A stretch of 34,298 nt of DNA from Synechococcus sp. AG-683-C23 (GTDB lineage Bacteria > Cyanobacteriota > Cyanobacteriia > PCC-6307 > Cyanobiaceae), in assembly GCA_003208835.1 (NCBI GenBank), contig QCVD01000023.1, forward strand, positions 1-34,298. The letters are read 5' to 3'. This document shows, piece after piece, positions 7,967-17,381 of the stretch. The notes below the pieces were generated by a model, which was not told the origin of the DNA, did not search any database, and was given only the letters and a program-made list of their open reading frames with translations. Position 1 is the stretch's first letter, and each line of letters starts with the position of its first letter. A program made the translations under genes and the position numbers.

Positions 7967-8902
7967 TTAGAAGCTAAATGTCAAACCAGTTCCAACATGA
8001 TGCTGCCAGCCTTCACCCCAACCTGTGGCATTCACCGAACTATAAGTTGGCTGCCAATGAGCAAACAGCGTTGCTTCCCCAACTGGTACTGAGACCTCAA
8101 GCTCGCCAGCAAAATCAGTACGTTGATTCAATCCTGAATAACTACCTGGTGTATAGAAACGCGGTCCGCCATCAAGCTTCACATTGATTTGATCTTCGCC
8201 AACAACAAAGCCAAGCCCAACACGTGAGTCGGTGTAATTTCCGACCCAAGTGCCATCAGATTCCCAGCCTTGTCGATGCTCCAAGGAAAGGAATAGTCCG
8301 TCAGCAAGACTTTCCAAACCGTCACCAAGAGAAAAATTCAAATCACCATCGCCGAGAGCCCAGACGACTTCAGCACCAATTTCATTCTTAAGGCCACGAT
8401 TAGCGTCACCTTGATTACGAGTGACGTAATAAGGCTTCCAGTCGACCGAAACACTTAAACGATCATTAGGTGCGTAACGAACTTGAAGGAATCCGCGAAC
8501 GTCAGTGCGCTTGAATGACGTGTCTCCATGATCATGGGCATGACCCGCGTGATCATCGTGATCGTCATGTTCGTCTGCATGAACGATGCCGTAAAAGTGC
8601 TCTGCCTCACCCCAAACCAAAGACGGTCCTACCGCAGCGTCTATGGACAAGCTGCCACCAGATCCAAGTCCCCACTGGAAAACTCCACCAAACAAACCGT
8701 CGAGTGCGTAATGCTTGGGGTCATCTTCAAGATTATTTTCAAATCCACCATGACCCTCAATAGTGATAACCGGGGTGAATTCAAACTCACCGGCCTCAGG
8801 TGCATCTCCACCGCCGCCATGATTGCCGTGAGCGAAAGCTGGCCGTGCTTGGATCAATGGCAAAAGCAGTAGAGCCAGGAGCAGAGTACGTTTGCGAGAC
8901 AT
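7967..8902 (-). CDS. Histidine-rich outer-membrane beta-barrel protein of the zinc cluster
   Basis: A 311-residue exported protein. ATG 8902 opens a clean signal peptide (RKRTLLLALLLLPLIQA, cleavage after PAFA); the frame extends 23 codons upstream but that adds an implausible N-terminus. The mature start is HGNHGGGG, and a His/Asp loop (HDDHDDHAGHAHDHGD, about residues 112-127) lies between beta strands. The rest is amphipathic strands ending in GTGLTFSF, a C-terminal Phe as expected for BAM-inserted barrels. It lies 53 bases downstream of znuA and ends at a good terminator, so the two are likely co-transcribed and zinc-regulated. It probably binds or admits zinc at the outer membrane. It is not a TonB receptor: no plug domain or TonB box is seen and it is too short. 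Transport itself is inferred. Confidence 0.8.
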   Translation of the reverse strand: MSRKRTLLLALLLLPLIQARPAFAHGNHGGGGDAPEAGEFEFTPVITIEGHGGFENNLEDDPKHYALDGLFGGVFQWGLGSGGSLSIDAAVGPSLVWGEAEHFYGIVHADEHDDHDDHAGHAHDHGDTSFKRTDVRGFLQVRYAPNDRLSVSVDWKPYYVTRNQGDANRGLKNEIGAEVVWALGDGDLNFSLGDGLESLADGLFLSLEHRQGWESDGTWVGNYTDSRVGLGFVVGEDQINVKLDGGPRFYTPGSYSGLNQRTDFAGELEVSVPVGEATLFAHWQPTYSSVNATGWGEGWQHHVGTGLTFSF

Positions 8903-8955
8903 AAGAAAAGATACGGAAGATTGGGAAAAAAGATGTGAAATAGTAGGGAGAAGGA

Positions 8956-9873
8956 TTAAATATCTTCCCAACGAGTTGCTAGGGAATTTGCAGCTGCTTG
9001 ATCACAAGTAACACCCTGACCTTTCAAAATTGCACACACATTCTTTGTAGCCGTTGAAACAGCAGTTTCACTCGGTGCGATCCCTTCTCCATAAAGAGGG
9101 GTCGATGCAATGGGCAAGCCAGAACGCCTACTAATACGCTTTAAAGACTTGTTAGCAGGGAAATAAGATGAGAAGATCACCTTTGCACCAGAAGCAGAAA
9201 CAGCTTTCGTAATGGCATTCAAGCTTGAGGGTTTCAATGCACCACCAGTTGTATAGCTATCAAGCATGGAAATCTCTTTGAGGTCATAACGACCCGCGAG
9301 TTGACTGTAGGTCTGGTGATCAGTCACCAGCACTTTTTGATTAACAGGCAATTTTGCAAACTGAACAGAAGCCCAAGAACCAAGGTCGTTCAACACACCT
9401 TGCGCACTAGCGGCACGCGAGGCAAAAGCAATCCATGCATCGCCGGACAACAAAGGTGAAAGGCGATTCGCAATCACAGAGGTCATGGCTGCAGAATTTG
9501 CTGGATCATGCCAAACATGAGGATCATTGCCTCTGTAGGTCGGCAAAGCCACCTCTCCGACGGCAACAACAGTGCCTGGCACGGAGATTTCTTTGGCCGA
9601 AGGCGTGAGATTGAAACCAACGTGGACGACAAGGTCTGCCCTCGAAAGAGCTTGCCTGTCACTTGGCTTGAGTCGATAACCGTGGGGATCACCACCGGGA
9701 GGAATCAAGCAGGTGACACTGACGGCTGTTCCAGCCAAGGTACGCGTTAAATCACAAAGGGTTCCATCAACAGCGACGACAGAAGGTTGCGATGCTTGGG
9801 CTGGAACGTGGGCAAGTGAAATCGCCAAAAGCGACGGCAACGAACCCCACGCAAGCCAAGTAAACCGACGCAT
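8956..9873 (-). CDS. znuA: Zinc ABC transporter substrate-binding protein ZnuA
   Basis: A 305-residue periplasmic metal-binding protein of the cluster A-I (ZnuA/TroA) family. It delivers zinc, or less likely manganese, to the ZnuB permease. Seen: a signal peptide ending PAQA-SQP, GGDPHGYRLKPSD with His64, GNDPHVWHDP with His119 and His122, and TDHQTYSQLAGRY. The two early cysteines (Cys40, Cys55) flank the first ligand region and may form a disulfide. There is no long His-rich loop inside the protein; instead, a His-rich protein follows as the next gene. It is divergent from znuC, with a Zur-type palindrome 13 bases upstream of its ATG. Zinc rather than manganese is favoured by that box and the His-rich partner. 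Confidence 0.92.
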   Translation of the reverse strand: MRRFTWLAWGSLPSLLAISLAHVPAQASQPSVVAVDGTLCDLTRTLAGTAVSVTCLIPPGGDPHGYRLKPSDRQALSRADLVVHVGFNLTPSAKEISVPGTVVAVGEVALPTYRGNDPHVWHDPANSAAMTSVIANRLSPLLSGDAWIAFASRAASAQGVLNDLGSWASVQFAKLPVNQKVLVTDHQTYSQLAGRYDLKEISMLDSYTTGGALKPSSLNAITKAVSASGAKVIFSSYFPANKSLKRISRRSGLPIASTPLYGEGIAPSETAVSTATKNVCAILKGQGVTCDQAAANSLATRWEDI

Positions 9874-9973
9874 GTGACAAAAAACTGAGAATGGTTATCA
9901 TTATTTCAGCGCATCCATCTGCTACAACCACAAATCAACCGGCTTTCCAATTGCACCAACAGAACTTTTGACA
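9874..9973. promoter_or_regulatory. Shared znuA/znuC control region
   Basis: One hundred bases separate the two divergent zinc genes, so promoters for both must lie here. The only strong element is the Zur-type palindrome at 9886-9900. I see no clear sigma-70 hexamer pair in either direction. Confidence 0.6.
9886..9900. promoter_or_regulatory. Zur-type operator
   Basis: TGAGAAT-G-GTTATCA fits the 7-1-7 Zur/Fur-family palindrome TGATAAT-N-ATTATCA with two mismatches. It sits 13 bases from the znuA start and 74 from the znuC start, placed to repress both directions when zinc is plentiful. Fur boxes are similar, but the target genes point to Zur. Confidence 0.8.
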
Positions 9974-10669
9974 ATGTCAGCCCTTGCCAACAATAGGGGA
10001 CTACGCGCGTCTCATGTCTGCTTCAGCTACGGCTCTAGGCAGATCATTGACAACATCTGCCTAGAGCTGAAGCCTGGAACATTGACGGCACTCGTTGGTC
10101 CCAATGGAGCCGGTAAATCAACCTTGATCCATCTTTTACAAGGACGATTGCAAAAAGATAGCGGGCACGTGGAATGCAGCAGCAGTATTACCGTCATGCC
10201 ACAGAGAGCTTCCATTGATTGGACATTCCCAATCACCGTCAATGAGATGGTGCGCTTAGGCGGAGGACATCGAGAACATCAGCCAGAAGTGCAAATGGCG
10301 AAGCAACTGCTGATGCGAGTCGGGATGGGAAAGCTGGCTCAAAGACGTCTGAGCGATTTATCCGGAGGGCAACAGCAACGTGTCTTACTGGCCAGAGCAC
10401 TGATGCAACAAACCGGAGTACTCCTGCTCGATGAGCCATGCAGCGCAATCGACCCCCCTACCCGCGAACATCTTCTGTCCGTGATGCGAGAACAAGCTGA
10501 TGCCGGGCAAACGTTATTAGTGAGCAGCCATGACTGGGGAACGGCATTGGACAGCTACGACAAAGTAATAGTGCTTGACAACAAATTATTGGCTTACGGC
10601 ACGCCATCAGAAGTTCGCGAAAAACTCAGCGATATGACATGCATGATGGGGAGTAACTGCTGTGGATGA
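9974..10669 (+). CDS. znuC: Zinc ABC transporter ATP-binding protein ZnuC
   Basis: A 231-residue ABC ATPase that powers zinc import with ZnuB. All motifs are intact: Walker A GPNGAGKST, Q-loop in VMPQRASIDW, signature LSGGQQQR, Walker B VLLLDEP and the switch histidine in VSSHDWG. PQRASIDWTFPITV is typical of the Zn/Mn (manganese-iron-zinc) ABC subgroup. ATG 9974 is preferred to TTG 9968, two codons upstream. The C-terminus ends MMGSNCCG, two adjacent cysteines that could be chance or metal-linked. It overlaps znuB by 8 bases and lies behind the shared Zur-type operator. Confidence 0.92.
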   Translation: MSALANNRGLRASHVCFSYGSRQIIDNICLELKPGTLTALVGPNGAGKSTLIHLLQGRLQKDSGHVECSSSITVMPQRASIDWTFPITVNEMVRLGGGHREHQPEVQMAKQLLMRVGMGKLAQRRLSDLSGGQQQRVLLARALMQQTGVLLLDEPCSAIDPPTREHLLSVMREQADAGQTLLVSSHDWGTALDSYDKVIVLDNKLLAYGTPSEVREKLSDMTCMMGSNCCG

Positions 10670-11438
10670 AGCACAAATCTGGTGGCTAACACCACTCATT
10701 CTGTCTCTTTTGATTGGCGTGATCTGCCCTGCGACTGGGTCTTTATTAATCACCCAAAGACGCATATTGTTAGCCAATTTAATGGCTCATTCTGTACTGC
10801 CAGGATTAGTCATAGCCTTAGCAATCGGCATTGACCCAACTTTCGGGGGTCTAATCAGTGGCTTACTGGGGGCACTAGTAGCAGAACGCCTTAATCAGCG
10901 ATTTAAAGGAAGGGAAGAGTCGTCGATGAATACTGTTTTGGCGGGATTTACTGCTCTTGGCGTGCTTCTCGTACCACTACTACAAACCCGCGTTGATCTA
11001 GAAACTATTCTGTTTGGAGATCTGCTTGCTGCAAACAGCAGCGACCTCATCAGAACATTGATAGCAACATCCGTACTAATCCTCTTATTGCTGACGCGCT
11101 ACCAAGATTTAGTCTTCCTTGGTGTGGATCCTGATGGTGCAATAGCAGCCAAACGACCAGTCACACAGATTCGATTTGTGGCAATTGTTATCACAGCACT
11201 CGTGATCATCAGTGCAATAACTGCGGTTGGAATTATACTAGTCATTGCGCTGCTTTGTGCACCGGTTCTGATGCACATCGAAAGGAGCACAAGCCTTAGA
11301 CAATTAATATTAAAGTCAGCAGCAACTGGCTTGGCATTAACAAGCGGTGGGATGACACTTTCGATTGCCGTTGATCTTCCGCCAGGGCCAGTGATTGGCA
11401 GCCTCTGCATGATCACGCTTATTTTAAAACGAATTTAA
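10662..11438 (+). CDS. znuB: Zinc ABC transporter permease ZnuB
   Basis: A 258-residue integral membrane protein of the ABC-3 permease family with about eight hydrophobic helices. Family-typical segments are visible: RRILLANLMAHSVLPGLVIA, FGGLISGLLGALVAERL, ESSMNTVLAGFTALGVLL and TAVGIILVIALLCAPVLM. The start is GTG 10662 inside the end of znuC, giving an 8-base overlap and hence coupled translation. It forms the channel through which zinc passes from ZnuA to the cytoplasm. No terminator is visible directly after the stop. Confidence 0.9.
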   Translation: MDEAQIWWLTPLILSLLIGVICPATGSLLITQRRILLANLMAHSVLPGLVIALAIGIDPTFGGLISGLLGALVAERLNQRFKGREESSMNTVLAGFTALGVLLVPLLQTRVDLETILFGDLLAANSSDLIRTLIATSVLILLLLTRYQDLVFLGVDPDGAIAAKRPVTQIRFVAIVITALVIISAITAVGIILVIALLCAPVLMHIERSTSLRQLILKSAATGLALTSGGMTLSIAVDLPPGPVIGSLCMITLILKRI

Positions 11439-11868
11439 AAACATATTAAATATCACCAACCACAAAAAAGCGGGTAAAAAAACTTGACAACTCTAAACTC
11501 ACGCTTACAAAATATATATATGGCATAAATCATACTCTCTATCACCCACAACTCTCATTCAAAGGCATGCAACAAAATTGCAAAATAAAGCAAGAACCAT
11601 CTCGCTCGGGAGGCGCCATAACAACATCAATAAGAGATCAACGCAAAAAGGAGAGAAATGATGGCACAATAAAATTCACCTCAAGAATCAATAAACAACC
11701 AAAGCACTCGATCTATCTACACAAGAGATATGAGTAAAATTAAATCCCACTCCACTAACCCTGAACACAAGGGCACTAAAAATACAAACAATAAGTAAAA
11801 TCGATAGCTAATTAAATAAAATCAAAACGACTAAGCATGCTATATTCTATATACACGCTCATGAGAAA
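11439..11868. other. AT-rich 430-base non-coding leader before the glycosyltransferase gene
   Basis: I find no convincing gene on either strand. A possible promoter lies at 11484-11511. Near the gene, a TATATT-like stretch at 11841-11846 could be another -10 element. No terminator for znuB and no clear structured RNA were recognised. The region marks entry into the second AT-rich island. Confidence 0.5.
11484..11511 (+). promoter_or_regulatory. Possible sigma-70-type promoter
   Basis: A perfect TTGACA at 11484-11489 is followed after 16 bases by TACAAA at 11506-11511. If used, it would give a leader of about 350 bases for the glycosyltransferase mRNA. In such AT-rich DNA chance matches are common. 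Confidence 0.3.
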
Positions 11869-14800
11869 TTGGCTCTGAAAGGAAAAGCCATTCACGGGGG
11901 ATACATTTATATAGGGCCAGCATCACTATGCCCTTGCCCAGAAATCGATACTCCCTTTCTAATCATCACAGGAGACGATAACAAATACGCAAAAATATTA
12001 GTCCATGAACGTGCTCAAGTATCATTGCGAAATCAATCTCATTTAAAAATAAATTATGGGGTTATCGACAAACCGGAAAGCAAGAAAACGTGGTACACAT
12101 TCAATATTAGTTCATTAAATGGCGTTTTTGCAAGACCACTAATTCGATGGTGCAATCCAGCTGAACAATTGAAGATAATACGAAAAACAGAGGTCCAATC
12201 ACAAAAACTTGAGTATTATATTCTAGCTTCTAACGTAATTTCCCTAAAATCAAAAAATCTGCACCTTAGCCTTGCACAAGGAGACCCGAACCTAATTTTA
12301 AGAAGTTCAGACAAAATAATAAAATCATTTTCGACTATCGATCTAACGCTACACCCATTAGCTCTTATCTGGAAGGAATCAATTGATCAATATCTCAACA
12401 GAAAAGGATTCCATCAACTTAGAGACACTCCATTGCTTTGGACTCGAGATCGATCAAATCAATCAAATATTGTTCCCCTCTCAAATCCGAGCGGAAGTGA
12501 AAAATATCTAGACGATTCAATTCAGACTCTTCTAAAAAACATCAACTTTACCGCTTATAAAAGACAAACAAAGGAAACAAGTGATCTGCTCTTTCTGAAA
12601 AAAATAGTATCAGGTGAGCTTGAGTTATTATCAAGATGGCACCTTATAGCCATAATTCGAGACAGAGCCATCCATAGGATTAGGAGTATCAGAATGACAT
12701 CAGTATCCCCCCGAAAAAAACACCATAAAAGAATCACAGCTGGACAAACACAAGAAACACAATTAGACAATACTACTGAATCTCAAGAGACTGTAAGGGG
12801 ACATATTGATGGGTTTGTAGAATCGCTTGCTCTCAGTGGTTGGGTGGATGCCAGTCGATTTGGCCCAGAGCCATCGTCTATTCAAATATTTTGGAGTGAA
12901 CAGAATCAAATCATTGGACAAACTGAGGCGAATCTCTCAAGGCCAGACTTAAACGATGACATGGGAAGCCACATCAATTATGGATTCTCAACGACCATCA
13001 AATTATTCACTGATTATTCTCTTTCTGATTGGCTGGATAATCCTGTCACACTGAAGATCTTTGAAAATAAGAGTGGATTAGCAATACAGGGGTCACCCTG
13101 GCAAATCACCGACTCAATGAAGTGCTGTCTAGCCGAAGAGGTAATAACTGAAAAAATATCCTCAGGTCAGCATAACGATATCAGTAAATATCTCTCTAAA
13201 ACAAAAAATACAAGAGCCATTTGTAGCATCAGAAAGCGATTATTAGAACTTTCAGGAATCCGATGTTGTACTGGATATTGGAACGAACTTCCGATCAGAC
13301 TAGCCCTCGAAAACTACAATGATAATTCGGCATTAGATTATGGAAGTGATAGTGAATCAGCTACCAGGCTAGAATTAATCCTAAAAGCCTTTACATATTG
13401 CATAGAATATATAGATACAAGCGAAATCCATAACAATACGGCAGTCAATCTGAATCATTCTGCTTTTCAAGATGAATTATTAAACATCAATTCATTGCTG
13501 AAGGAAAGAAGCTTTATTGGGCTCCAGAAATGGGAAAAAGATATCTGGCAAGCCTCTATTGTCCCAATAACAGAGATTTTTATTGCAACTCTTTTTCTCC
13601 AAGAACTTCCTAGAAGGCTAGGGGAAATAGAGCAATTGGTAGACACCCTTGCAACAATTGCTATTGGAGTTTATTCAGACAAGTCGACATCCTACTACTT
13701 ACGATCAATTATTGATGCCAATCATGAGCATTATTTTAGTCAACAATTTTTAGACCTTGCACATAGAAGGGAAGATCGATTCGGATATCTTGCGGCAAGC
13801 TACTCCAATAGTATTGAACAGAATATTCCAATAAAAGATCTATTTTATTACGCGGCTGTAATAGATTTTGCAGACAAATCAGCTGAGACACTCAGACGAC
13901 TAACCCGAAAAATTGAGGAGATGTTGCCACAATTCTTAGAACAACACCCACGTCAGTCGAAGCCTCGTCATTGGGTAGATCGCCTGGGATTTCTTGCACA
14001 TAATGCCACACAACGTACAGTTTCAAATATGTTGAGATTTAATTTTAGTCGAGAAAGTATTCTATTGCATCATGAAAAAATGATCTCAATCAAGAGATCT
14101 TTAGCAGAGATTATCTGGCCGAAGACATTAAAATTATCAGAAATAAAACTTCAATCCAAACCCAAAGAGCTCAATCGATGGCTCATCATTGGCGAAGAAA
14201 GTTTAAAGCAGTGTTGGCTTTACCGAGTAGAGCAGAAATTCGTACAGCTTAAGAGCATCGGATGTGAGGTTAGATGCATGAACCACTTTGATCTTAATTT
14301 TTGGGAATGTAGTCACGATCTTTTATGGGCAGATGCCATTATTGTTTGCAGACTGGCAGCAACATATCCTATTTTAAGGGCGATTGCGTTCGCTAAGAAC
14401 AGCGGGATCAAGGTATTTGCTGAGATCGATGATCTAATTTTTACGCCTGAATATCCTGCAGAGTTTGAAACCTATGGTGGATCCATTTCAAAAGAACAGT
14501 ATAAGAATTTGTGCATTGATTATCCTCTTAGGATTGGTGTCCTCAATGCAGCAGACGAGGTCATTGTCTCCACTTCTGTACTCTCAGAATATTGTCATCA
14601 ATACCTAAGTGACTCGAACAAGCCAATCCATACCCTCAACAATCTCCCCCTTGATTCATTAATACAAGCCTCTCAATCTCTAGTCAACATTGACAACTCC
14701 CAAGCGAAGAAAAAGAGCATTCAAATTGTACTCTCATCGGGAACACTCTCCCATAAACAAATTTTAAATGATACAATCTTTCCAGTCTTGGCCAAAATAT

Positions 14801-16500
14801 TAGAAAGCCATAAAACAATCAAATTACTAATTATTGGGCATATTGAAATTAATTTAGGTCTCAAAAAATTTGAAAAACGCATTCAAACAATTCCATTTAC
14901 AGATTATTCAACATACCTAGATCATCTCAAGGCTAGCGATATTGCATTAGTGCCACTCGAGGTTCATCCCACAACCCACGGCAAGAGTGCCATTAAATGG
15001 ATGGAAGCAAGTTTGTGTGGAGTAACTTGCATTTGTTCACCAGTTCGTGCCTACACCGATGTGATCAGCCATGGCGAAACAGGCCTGATCGCTGAGACAG
15101 CTGAAGAATGGCATCAAGCAATCACCAGCTTGATCAACGATCCACAGAAATCGTGCCTCATGGGACAGAAGGCTCGATTACATGCCAATGATTTATTTGA
15201 TAGCGAAATTGGAAGAGAATTCTGGAGGAATCGAATGAAGGAATCAAGTACGAAGACGATTACTATCCGACCATACAAAAAAGTTATGGTTATGAATGTA
15301 TTCTTTGCTCACCAAAGTCTCGGTGGGGCCACACGTGTGGCCCAGGACTATGTAAAAGCAATGCTGACAGATCAACAAATAAATTATGAGGTCACAGTCT
15401 TATGTACTGAATACAATAATTGGCAGGCTGACCCACCAAATCTTCAAAATTTCAAGGAAATTGAGCATGAGCCATTCCTCACTGATTTACAGTATATCAA
15501 CTATGTTGACTACAAAAATAAACTGCAAGTCGATATTTCTAACTGGCGAGGGGCCAAAATTATTCGACTTTCTTTGCCACCAAGATTATGGTCTGATCAT
15601 CATGATCCACTCGTAGAAGCCTTCTGTGAGGATCTATTTAAAGATGAATCATTCGACTTAGTTCAATGTCATTGCTGTCAACTATTGACAGCAGCCCCAT
15701 TGGTTGTCGCTCGGCGCCATCAAATCCCCTACGAAATCGTGATGCACGATGCTTGGTGGATGAGTGATGAACAGTTTTTGGTATCAGCGGATGGTCGACT
15801 GATCAATCCTGCAGACCCTCTCAGTCATTTTGATCAACAACCGAGCCCGGATGAAATTGAAAAAGCACTGAAACGTCGAACAGTTCTCTACGATCTTCTG
15901 GAAAATGCTCAACGAAGGATTGCGGTTTCAGAAGCATTTAAAGATATTTGTGAGGGGGCAGGTATAAAAAATGTTGATGTTCAAGTTAATTCATTCACGG
16001 AAATGGGGCAGGCCCACGAATTAAAATATTCAAAAGAAAAAATTCCTAATAAAAAACATCGATTATGCCATATCGGTGGCATGAGTATACACAAAGGCTA
16101 TCAGCTATTACGCCAAGCCGTTTATCACTTACCCAAAGGACTTCCTATCCAATTCACTGTTATTGATCATAGACTTGCCTCCTCTAAAAATAATTATCAA
16201 TCAACTTGGAATGGATACCATGTTGATTTCATTGCTCCAATTCCTATGAACGAGATGCCAAAATTCTACAGCGAGCAAGATGTATTGTTAGCACCATCAA
16301 TCTGGCCAGAAAGTTTTGGACTGGTGACACGAGAAGCTCTTAGCGCTGGACTCTGGCTGATTGCCAGTGATACCGGTGCGTTAGCGGAACCCATTTTGAA
16401 GACAGAGGAAGATAATGGAACTGTCATCCGACCTAACAATTTAGAAGATCTTGTAAAAGCACTTGAAGACTTACCAACTGTCCTTAATAATAAAAAGTAG
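11869..16500 (+). CDS. Giant two-module GT-B (GT4-like) glycosyltransferase
   Basis: A 1543-residue multidomain protein. Residues 1-310 are beta-rich and unrecognised, starting GKAIHGGYIYIGPASLC. Residues about 311-400 (GHIDGFVESLALSGWVDASR, then ANLSRPDLNDDMG) match the small domain often found next to glycan-synthesis glycosyltransferases. Residues 400-760 are mostly helical and unidentified. A first GT-B module spans about 768-1130, with VFAEIDDLIF and the C-lobe THGKSAIKWMEASLCGV and HGETGLIAET. A second spans about 1139-1543, with FFAHQSLGGATRVAQDYVKA, HIGGMSIHKGYQLL and PESFGLVTREALSAG. Two active modules could add two different sugars. The start is TTG 11869; the frame is open upstream to a stop at 11809 without ATG, so the start is uncertain. 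It is AT-rich and followed with no gap by a sulfotransferase. Likely surface polysaccharide synthesis; substrates are unknown. Confidence 0.8.
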   Translation: MALKGKAIHGGYIYIGPASLCPCPEIDTPFLIITGDDNKYAKILVHERAQVSLRNQSHLKINYGVIDKPESKKTWYTFNISSLNGVFARPLIRWCNPAEQLKIIRKTEVQSQKLEYYILASNVISLKSKNLHLSLAQGDPNLILRSSDKIIKSFSTIDLTLHPLALIWKESIDQYLNRKGFHQLRDTPLLWTRDRSNQSNIVPLSNPSGSEKYLDDSIQTLLKNINFTAYKRQTKETSDLLFLKKIVSGELELLSRWHLIAIIRDRAIHRIRSIRMTSVSPRKKHHKRITAGQTQETQLDNTTESQETVRGHIDGFVESLALSGWVDASRFGPEPSSIQIFWSEQNQIIGQTEANLSRPDLNDDMGSHINYGFSTTIKLFTDYSLSDWLDNPVTLKIFENKSGLAIQGSPWQITDSMKCCLAEEVITEKISSGQHNDISKYLSKTKNTRAICSIRKRLLELSGIRCCTGYWNELPIRLALENYNDNSALDYGSDSESATRLELILKAFTYCIEYIDTSEIHNNTAVNLNHSAFQDELLNINSLLKERSFIGLQKWEKDIWQASIVPITEIFIATLFLQELPRRLGEIEQLVDTLATIAIGVYSDKSTSYYLRSIIDANHEHYFSQQFLDLAHRREDRFGYLAASYSNSIEQNIPIKDLFYYAAVIDFADKSAETLRRLTRKIEEMLPQFLEQHPRQSKPRHWVDRLGFLAHNATQRTVSNMLRFNFSRESILLHHEKMISIKRSLAEIIWPKTLKLSEIKLQSKPKELNRWLIIGEESLKQCWLYRVEQKFVQLKSIGCEVRCMNHFDLNFWECSHDLLWADAIIVCRLAATYPILRAIAFAKNSGIKVFAEIDDLIFTPEYPAEFETYGGSISKEQYKNLCIDYPLRIGVLNAADEVIVSTSVLSEYCHQYLSDSNKPIHTLNNLPLDSLIQASQSLVNIDNSQAKKKSIQIVLSSGTLSHKQILNDTIFPVLAKILESHKTIKLLIIGHIEINLGLKKFEKRIQTIPFTDYSTYLDHLKASDIALVPLEVHPTTHGKSAIKWMEASLCGVTCICSPVRAYTDVISHGETGLIAETAEEWHQAITSLINDPQKSCLMGQKARLHANDLFDSEIGREFWRNRMKESSTKTITIRPYKKVMVMNVFFAHQSLGGATRVAQDYVKAMLTDQQINYEVTVLCTEYNNWQADPPNLQNFKEIEHEPFLTDLQYINYVDYKNKLQVDISNWRGAKIIRLSLPPRLWSDHHDPLVEAFCEDLFKDESFDLVQCHCCQLLTAAPLVVARRHQIPYEIVMHDAWWMSDEQFLVSADGRLINPADPLSHFDQQPSPDEIEKALKRRTVLYDLLENAQRRIAVSEAFKDICEGAGIKNVDVQVNSFTEMGQAHELKYSKEKIPNKKHRLCHIGGMSIHKGYQLLRQAVYHLPKGLPIQFTVIDHRLASSKNNYQSTWNGYHVDFIAPIPMNEMPKFYSEQDVLLAPSIWPESFGLVTREALSAGLWLIASDTGALAEPILKTEEDNGTVIRPNNLEDLVKALEDLPTVLNNKK

Positions 16501-17322
16501 ATGATAGGAACTGATAAAATTGCTTGGAGATTTTGGCGAAGAAATATGAATCCTTCACTTGGATTTTTTATTTGTGGCCTTGAGCATAGTGGAACCACAA
16601 TGGTTTCCGACCTTTTTCGAGAACATCCAAAGGCAGATTCAGGCTTTGAATGTGGTGTTCTCCTATGCAAAACTCCAAGCAAATTTTTAACATTTGAACC
16701 ATTTTGTAAGCACATGTATGTGGGTTGGGGAATAGACCATGACGACCTGTCCTATGCCTGTTCAGCACAATCATTTCAAAATTTTTATCAACGATTATTT
16801 GAGCGTTCGAAAAGTATTAAAGAGAAGTCTCCGAGTATTATTTTTGACAAAACACCTCGCTACATTACCCATCTATCACAAGTTCAACAACGTCTCAACC
16901 GTCCTGTCATCGCGGTGATTAAAGATCCAAGATCACTGGCTCTTTCGGATTACAAACGGTCGAAACGTACATTGGAAGACATCGATTCTTGGTATGAAGA
17001 ATGGAAAAATCCAAAAATGGCTTATATGCGATCAGCCTATGAGGGTTATAACCATGCGTGGAACACTAAAAATTGTCATGTTATACGTCTCGAAGATCTT
17101 TGCTTTAATGCAAAATCAACTGTCAAGGATATGTTCGAATTTGTTGGCCTTGAATTCAAGAATGAATATCTGAATCTCAGAAATAAACGCTTCGGTAATA
17201 CGTCAGGATCATCCATTAACGTAGGCTCTTGCATGGCATTTATGGATGGGTTGCCAAAAAAAATTCAAGAAAAAATATGTTCTGATTTTTCGGAATTTGA
17301 TCGATGGTTTTATCCATTTTAG
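16501..17322 (+). CDS. Sulfotransferase family protein
   Basis: A 273-residue protein of the PAPS-dependent sulfotransferase fold. The 5'-phosphosulfate loop is FICGLEHSGTTMVSDLFREH (about residues 23-42) and the 3'-phosphate-binding motif is VIKDPRSLALSDYKRSKR (from about residue 138), with the DPR and the following Ser both present. HVIRLEDLCFN and the late FVGLEF segment also fit the family. The ATG at 16501 follows the glycosyltransferase stop directly; ATG 16546 is an alternative start closer to the fold. The position suggests it sulfates the glycan made by the preceding enzyme, but that is inferred from adjacency. It is AT-rich like its neighbour, and no terminator is obvious after it. 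Confidence 0.82.
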   Translation: MIGTDKIAWRFWRRNMNPSLGFFICGLEHSGTTMVSDLFREHPKADSGFECGVLLCKTPSKFLTFEPFCKHMYVGWGIDHDDLSYACSAQSFQNFYQRLFERSKSIKEKSPSIIFDKTPRYITHLSQVQQRLNRPVIAVIKDPRSLALSDYKRSKRTLEDIDSWYEEWKNPKMAYMRSAYEGYNHAWNTKNCHVIRLEDLCFNAKSTVKDMFEFVGLEFKNEYLNLRNKRFGNTSGSSINVGSCMAFMDGLPKKIQEKICSDFSEFDRWFYPF

Positions 17323-17381
17323 TGAAAATTAGTCAGGCAACTAGGCTATCTTCATCCAAAACGTGATAGGAACGCAAAACT

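Noticed and set aside
8903..8971. 23-codon N-terminal extension of the His-rich outer-membrane protein
   Set aside because: It would bury the signal peptide and runs into the end of znuA.
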